The notes under the pieces: generated by a model
The model's database searches: none
What the model was told of the DNA's origin: nothing
Seen by the model: only the letters and a program-made list of their open reading frames with translations
Translations under genes and position numbers: made by a program
Shown here: positions 60,006 to 64,000 of the stretch, one piece after another
Position numbering within the stretch: position 1 is the stretch's first letter
How the letters are laid out: every line of letters begins with the position of its first letter
Assembly: GCA_005402585.1 (NCBI GenBank)
Contig: BIFP01000068.1
Coordinates: forward strand, 62,001 to 126,000
Length of the DNA: 64,000 bases
Source of the DNA: Micromonosporaceae bacterium KJ-029
Lineage (GTDB): Bacteria > Actinomycetota > Actinomycetes > Mycobacteriales > Micromonosporaceae
Direction: 5' to 3'

Positions 60006-60623
60006 GTGACGGTGGAGATCACGTCGACGGCGGAGCTGACCGAGCTGCTCGGCGTCCCAGCCCCGCGCGCCGCCAACAAGGAACGCACCACGCTGCACGA
60101 ACGCGACCGGCAGTGGCTCGCCGCGTCCCCGTTCTGCCTGGTGGCCACCGCCGGGGCGGACGGCACCTGCGACGTGTCGCCCAAGGGCGACCCCTCCGGC
60201 TTCGCCCTCGTGCTGGACGACCGGACCATCGCCATCCCGGAGCGTCCCGGCAACAGGCGGGCGGACGGTTACCGCAACATCCTGGAGAACCCGCACGTCG
60301 GGTTGATCTTCCTGATTCCCGGGCGTACCGACACCCTGCGGATCAACGGCCGGGCCCGACTGCTGAGCGACGCGCCCTGGTTCGACGAGATGGTGGTCAA
60401 GGGGCACCGGCCGGTGCTCGCCGTGGTGGTCGAGATCGAGCAGATCTTCTACCACTGTGCCAAGGCGTTCCTCCGCTCCCAGCTGTGGCAGCCGGAGACC
60501 TGGTCGCCGGACTCGCTGCCCAGCCGGGCCCGCCTGATCAAGGAGGTGGAGACCCCGGCGGAGACCCTGGCCGAGCTGGAGCGCCACTACGGCCCGGAGT
60601 ACGCCAGCAAGCTTTACACCTGA
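60006..60623 (+). CDS. PPOX-class FMN flavoprotein, MSMEG_1061/DR2398 family
   Basis: 205 residues. Conserved blocks are the N-terminal NKERTTLHERDRQWLAASPF, then DVSPKGDPSGFALVLDD and the C-terminal CAKAFLRSQLWQPETW (FMN-binding). It matches the pyridoxamine-phosphate-oxidase-like family rather than PdxH itself, and may use FMN for an unassigned oxidation or reduction. The GTG at 60006 follows GGGGAGGCACAAA. The upstream palindrome suggests regulated expression. Confidence 0.85.
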   Translation: MTVEITSTAELTELLGVPAPRAANKERTTLHERDRQWLAASPFCLVATAGADGTCDVSPKGDPSGFALVLDDRTIAIPERPGNRRADGYRNILENPHVGLIFLIPGRTDTLRINGRARLLSDAPWFDEMVVKGHRPVLAVVVEIEQIFYHCAKAFLRSQLWQPETWSPDSLPSRARLIKEVETPAETLAELERHYGPEYASKLYT

Positions 60624-60699
60624 CCCAAGGTCACGCTCGATCCGGGATCGAGTGGCCTCGGCGCCCGCGGAGATGCCCTCGATCCCCGATGGAGCGGGA

Positions 60700-61113
60700 T
60701 CATGAGGAGCTGTCCGGTGCGACGGAGACCATCCACAGGTGACCGTCCGGATCGGCGAAGGCGCCCGCATACCCCCAGGGCTGCTGCCCGGGCTCGGTGA
60801 CCACCTCGGCGCCGGCCTCCCGTGCCCGTTCGACCAGCCCGTCGACCTCGTCGGGGCCGGCCGCACCCAGACCGAGCACGCACTCGCTGTGCCGGGGGTC
60901 GGCCACCTCCCGGCCGCCGAGCACCCAGCCGAAGCCACCGGTCGGCACCAGCATCAGCCGCAGACCGTCGTTGACCTCGAACTGCAACGGCTCCGGCAGG
61001 CCGTCCTCGGCGGGCTCGCCGACGGTGGCCAGGCCAAGGGCATCCTGGTAGAAGTCGTGGGAAACCCGCCGGTCGGCGATCGGCAGGCTGACAATGACCG
61101 GTGCATGGCGCAC
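60700..61113 (-). CDS. VOC-family (glyoxalase/bleomycin-resistance-like) protein
   Basis: 137 residues with the paired beta-alpha-beta-beta-beta modules: VIVSLPIADRRVSHDFYQDA, LMLVPTGGFGWVLGGREVAD and ADPDGHLWMVSVAPDSSS. It belongs to the glyoxalase superfamily; function unknown. The GTG at 61113 follows GGAGG. Metal ligands cannot be assigned with certainty. Confidence 0.83.
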   Translation of the reverse strand: MRHAPVIVSLPIADRRVSHDFYQDALGLATVGEPAEDGLPEPLQFEVNDGLRLMLVPTGGFGWVLGGREVADPRHSECVLGLGAAGPDEVDGLVERAREAGAEVVTEPGQQPWGYAGAFADPDGHLWMVSVAPDSSS

Positions 61114-61295
61114 GGGGAACCTCCGGAGATCGGCGCTGACCTCGCCATTGTGGCCGTCGCGCGGCCCCGGTGCCGCCCCGATCCGACCGCATGACCCATC
61201 ACGTCACCTCGTCGCCCGGCCCGACCTCCCTGGCTTCCACCGCCGGCCTCCTCGGAATGACCCAGGACTTGCCACCTGGACCTACGATCCCGCAC

Positions 61296-61778
61296 ATGAA
61301 GGTGTCCCGCGTTCGATGGCTCGCCTGCCTGGTCGTACCGCTCCTGACCGGCTGCGTCGCCCAGGTCACCGAGGCGCCGGCAGCCCCGTCGTTGACGTAC
61401 ACCTGCTGCCAGACCGCAGACATCGAAACACGGTACGAGCCCGGGCAGACCTTCACCGTCCACTGGATCGTCGAGTTCCCGGACGAACCGGTCCCGGCGT
61501 CCCCACCGCAGGTCGAGCTGAAGGCACACCTGACCGGTCCGTTCGCGACGGAGGATGACCTCAAAGCCGCGGCCATGGGCACCCGGAGCATCCCGGGTCT
61601 GGTCACCTTCACGGCCCCACCGGTTCGGCCCTCCGGCGCGCCCGACGAACGACCCGTCAGCAACATCCCGATCGCTCCGGACGCCGGGCCCGGGTACTAC
61701 AACCTGGTCACCTCGGTGCTCAGCGCCGAGCACACGGTCAGTGGGGAAGGCATCATCCAGGTGGTGCCCCGAGTCTGA
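61296..61778 (+). CDS. Predicted lipoprotein of unknown function
   Basis: 160 residues. The signal KVSRVRWLACLVVPLLTGCV has an LLTGC lipobox near residue 20, so the mature protein is lipid-anchored. The rest is a soluble, beta-rich domain (TYTCCQTADIETRYEPGQTF, TVHWIVEFPDEPVPASPPQV). I recognise no family. TACGAT 7 nt before the ATG at 61296 suggests leaderless translation, and supports that start rather than the ATG-like codons further upstream in frame. Confidence 0.72.
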   Translation: MKVSRVRWLACLVVPLLTGCVAQVTEAPAAPSLTYTCCQTADIETRYEPGQTFTVHWIVEFPDEPVPASPPQVELKAHLTGPFATEDDLKAAAMGTRSIPGLVTFTAPPVRPSGAPDERPVSNIPIAPDAGPGYYNLVTSVLSAEHTVSGEGIIQVVPRV

Positions 61779-61816
61779 CGCCTGAATCCCGCGCCGGTCG
61801 GCCCTTGGGAAACGGC

Positions 61817-61843
61817 GAAGCCCAGGTCGGTGACCTGGGCTTC
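61817..61843. terminator. 12-bp hairpin between lipoprotein and tRNA
   Basis: GAAGCCCAGGTC (61817-61828), GGT, GACCTGGGCTTC (61832-61843) is a perfect stem, with flanking AACGG and CCGTT extending it imperfectly. It can terminate the lipoprotein on the plus strand and tRNA-Thr on the minus strand. Confidence 0.7.
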
Positions 61844-61850
61844 CGTTCCG

Positions 61851-61924
61851 AGCCGCCTGACGGAATCGAACCGTCGACCTACGCATTACGAGTGCGTCGC
61901 TCTAGCCGACTGAGCTAAGGCGGC
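61851..61924 (-). tRNA. tRNA-Thr (anticodon CGT)
   Basis: Read on the minus strand, the acceptor GCCGCCT pairs with AGGCGGC, the D-arm is GCTC-AGTCGGCTA-GAGC, the anticodon stem ACGCA/TGCGT holds the loop CTCGTAA (anticodon CGT, reading ACG threonine), the variable loop is AGGTC, and the T-arm is GACGG-TTCGATT-CCGTC. The discriminator base is T; CCA is not encoded. The 74-nt cloverleaf is complete. Confidence 0.97.
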
Positions 61925-62035
61925 AACGATGGACAAGTGTACGGCACGGGCCGGCGCGGGGCCGAGCGGGATTCCCCGAGTGGGCAAACCGGACACTGGG
62001 GCGTTTCCGGCTCGGCGTGGCTGACCGCGCCCCAC

Positions 62036-62041
62036 TACGCT
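62036..62041 (+). promoter_or_regulatory. -10 box of the metallophosphoesterase gene
   Basis: TACGCT followed by GCGGCGG and the ATG at 62049 is a leaderless arrangement and sets the start. Confidence 0.5.
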
Positions 62042-62048
62042 GCGGCGG

Positions 62049-63878
62049 ATGACCGACGATCACATCCCTCGCGACGAACCGGTCGACCGGCCACCCAGCG
62101 GCGAGCCGCCCCAGCCACCCGGCGCGGAGCCGCCGCCCACCCCAACCGGCCGGGCCGTACCAGCGGGCGCGTACTCCGGGGAGGCGGCCGGCGGGCGGAC
62201 GGCACGGCGGCCGCGCAGCACCGACCCGCTGGAGCTGGGCTTCACCCCGCGTAAGCCGGTGCCGTGGCTCGCGCCGTTCCTGCTGATCAGCACCGGCCTG
62301 CGTACGCTGCTGGCCCTGCTCTTCGGGGCCTATCTGGACAAGCGGGAACTGCAGAAGGCGCTGGACGCGGAGGTCGCCAAGCAGGTCGGGCCGGACGGCG
62401 GGCTCTGGCTCGACTACGTGGCCGACCTCGGCGACGGCTTCAACGCCACGTACTCGGTGGCGTACCTGCTCGCCCAGCGGGAGCTGGAGGTGGACGGGCA
62501 CCGGCTGCCCCGGGCGCAGACCCTGGTGATGGGCGGTGACCAGGTCTACCCGTCGGCCGCATATGAGGCGTACGAGGACCGCTGCAAGGGGCCATACCAG
62601 GCGGCGCTGCCGGCCACCCCGCCGGAGCAGCCGACGATCTTCGCGGTGCCCGGCAACCACGACTGGTACGACGGACTGACCGCGTTCCTCCGGTTGTTCG
62701 TCCGCACTCGCGACCGGAACTTCGGCGGCTGGCGTACCGGCCAGTCCCGCTCGTACTTCGCCGCCGAGTTGCCCGCCGACTGGTGGCTGCTCGGCCTTGA
62801 CGACCAGTCCGGCTCGTACGTCGATGATCCGCAGCTCACCTACTTCGACGCGGTGGCGAAGAAGATGGGACCACAGAGCAAGGTGATCCTGGCGGTGCCG
62901 GCGCCAGCGTGGGTCAAGGCCGTCGACCAGGCCACGGCGTACGACTCGATCGACTACTTCATCCGGACCATCGTCGCGCCCACGGGGGCCCGGGTCCGGC
63001 TGCTGATCTCCGGCGACCTGCACCACTATTCCCGGTACACCGGGCCGGACGGCCGGCAGCTCGTCACCTCGGGCGGCGGCGGCGCGTACCTGTACCCGAC
63101 GCACCAGCTGCCCGAGCGGATCGACGTGCCGCCGAGGGACACCCTGGCCCGGCGGTCCAGCCCCTCCCAGCCGTACGAGTTGGCCGGCCGTTACCCCGAC
63201 ACGGCCCGCTCCCGCCGGTACGGCTGGGGGATCTTCAGCCGGCTACCCCGCCGCAACCCGGGCTTCTCGACCCTGCTGGGCATCCTGCACACCCTGCTGA
63301 TGCTGTCGATGGTGGGCGTGACCGACTTCCGGTCCGAGGCGTCCGAGCAGCGGCTGTTCAGCGTGCCGCTGGTGGTGATGGTGCTGGTGATGGTGCTCGC
63401 GGCGGCCCTGTTCGCCAAGCCGCCCAGTTCCACCGGCAAACGCCACGCGCGGCACTGGATCCTCGGCATCGGGCACGGTCTGGCCCACGTCGGGCTGGCC
63501 GCCGCCGGCACCTGGGCCTGGCTGGCCCTGCCCTTCCACGACTGGCCCTGGCCCCTGCCGGCGGTCGCCGCGGTGGCGGTCTACCTGCCGGTGAGCGGCC
63601 TGGTGGCCAGTCAGCTGGTGGCCGCGTACCTGCTGATCGCGAGCGCGTTCGGGGTGAACGTCAACGAGCTGTTCGCCGGCCAGGGCATCGAGGACGCGAA
63701 GGGCTTCGTACGCCTGCGCATCGACCCCGACGGCACCCTCACCCTCTACCCGATCGCGATCGACCGGGTCGCCCGCGACTGGAAACTGAACCCCGACCAG
63801 TCCCCCGACTCCTCCTGGCTGATCCCCACCACGCCCCTCCGCCCCCGCCTAGCCGAACCCCCCACCACCCTCACCTGA
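62049..63878 (+). CDS. Membrane-linked metallophosphoesterase
   Basis: 609 residues. A Pro-rich N-terminal linker precedes a calcineurin-like phosphoesterase: DLGDGFNATY, GGDQVYPSAAY, VPGNHDWYDGL (GNHD), and SGDLHHYSRY (GDxHHY) supply the metal ligands. The C-terminal 200 residues carry several membrane segments (LVVMVLVMVLAAALFA, HVGLAAAGTWAWLALPF). Substrate unknown: could be a phosphodiester, phospholipid or pyrophosphate on or near the membrane. It ends 34 bp before the second GATCATG repeat. Confidence 0.87.
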   Translation: MTDDHIPRDEPVDRPPSGEPPQPPGAEPPPTPTGRAVPAGAYSGEAAGGRTARRPRSTDPLELGFTPRKPVPWLAPFLLISTGLRTLLALLFGAYLDKRELQKALDAEVAKQVGPDGGLWLDYVADLGDGFNATYSVAYLLAQRELEVDGHRLPRAQTLVMGGDQVYPSAAYEAYEDRCKGPYQAALPATPPEQPTIFAVPGNHDWYDGLTAFLRLFVRTRDRNFGGWRTGQSRSYFAAELPADWWLLGLDDQSGSYVDDPQLTYFDAVAKKMGPQSKVILAVPAPAWVKAVDQATAYDSIDYFIRTIVAPTGARVRLLISGDLHHYSRYTGPDGRQLVTSGGGGAYLYPTHQLPERIDVPPRDTLARRSSPSQPYELAGRYPDTARSRRYGWGIFSRLPRRNPGFSTLLGILHTLLMLSMVGVTDFRSEASEQRLFSVPLVVMVLVMVLAAALFAKPPSSTGKRHARHWILGIGHGLAHVGLAAAGTWAWLALPFHDWPWPLPAVAAVAVYLPVSGLVASQLVAAYLLIASAFGVNVNELFAGQGIEDAKGFVRLRIDPDGTLTLYPIAIDRVARDWKLNPDQSPDSSWLIPTTPLRPRLAEPPTTLT

Positions 63879-63911
63879 CAGCGCCCACCCCGACGGCCCC
63901 GGATCACCCCT

Positions 63912-63972
63912 GTTGATCATGGAGTTAGCGGGTGTCTTAGAGATCAAGGTACCCGCTTACTTCATGATCAAC
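63912..63972. repeat. GATCATG-tipped inverted repeat, copy 2
   Basis: A 22-bp left arm at 63912-63933 (beginning GTTGATCATGGAGTT) and a right arm at 63951-63972 match with two mismatches around a 17-nt loop. The tip GATCATG-N-AGT is shared with the element at 11-81, though the inner sequence differs. It lies 34 bp after the metallophosphoesterase stop and may act as a terminator. A member of the same dispersed family. Confidence 0.75.
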
Positions 63973-64000
63973 TCGGGCTTCTGGGGGCGGGGCGGGGTGG

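Noticed and set aside
1..64000. CRISPR array, prophage or insertion sequence
   Set aside because: No regular spacer-repeat array, phage structural genes, transposase or integrase was seen in any frame.

Overview
The window is high-GC, densely packed actinobacterial chromosome. The marker families (SepH, DUF2530, DUF3027, DUF4230, TIGR03089, SCO6745 family, an XPB-type helicase with its WYL partner, futalosine-pathway menaquinone genes), frequent GTG starts and many leaderless starts with a TANNNT box 6-7 nt upstream point to a Micromonosporaceae member, most likely Micromonospora or a close relative (inference). From memory, citA, serC, sepH, DUF2530, DUF3027, a cold-shock gene and the XPB pair recall the mycobacterial Rv0861c-Rv0889c neighbourhood, here interrupted by other genes. 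There is no phage, IS element, integrase or CRISPR array.

Layout. 1-6556: a palindromic repeat, a PspC peptide, a DUF4230 protein, a GcdH-like acyl-CoA dehydrogenase with a small partner, and a minus-strand run pdxH > MFS > aldose epimerase > nitroreductase. 6805-10731: citrate synthase, serC and sepH. 10740-15836: a FtsX-type ABC exporter divergent from a two-component system, with an 18-bp palindrome between them. 15881-18910: 2H phosphoesterase, small membrane protein, and a MarR-MFS unit whose operator contains the -10 box. 19042-26679: purine permease, DUF2530, DUF3027, MFS, futalosine hydrolase (mqnB), HTH-GNAT fusion, mqnD and a cold-shock protein. 26711-32286: HAD phosphatase and the XPB helicase with its partner. 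32297-32886: a HicAB toxin-antitoxin pair.

33287-38816 holds secreted hydrolases: an M43 metalloprotease with no in-frame start before its signal-peptide end, a Tat amidase coupled to a 57-residue ORF, and a frameshifted phytase-like gene whose Shine-Dalgarno lies in a perfect hairpin. 38839-44778: TIGR03089, a phosphotransferase, a membrane protein, and bacterial NHEJ (separate LigD-type polymerase and ligase genes divergent from Ku). 45001-54732: M1 peptidase, FKBP isomerase, SCO6745 protein, HAD, quinone reductase, acyl-CoA ligase, NUDIX, DHA2 exporter and PfpI. 54884-58795: an HldE-like heptose kinase/nucleotidyltransferase, a GT2 and a GT9. The rest holds Hsp20, DUF2231, a flavoprotein, a VOC protein, a lipoprotein, tRNA-Thr(CGT) and a metallophosphoesterase.

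The most distinctive unexplained structure is intergenic. Three copies of a roughly 55-bp GGGGCCCTT palindromic element lie at gene 3' ends, and two of them supply the stop codon of a neighbouring gene. Two copies of a second GATCATG-tipped inverted repeat lie at the two ends of the window. Both look like dispersed element families and were found by eye only.
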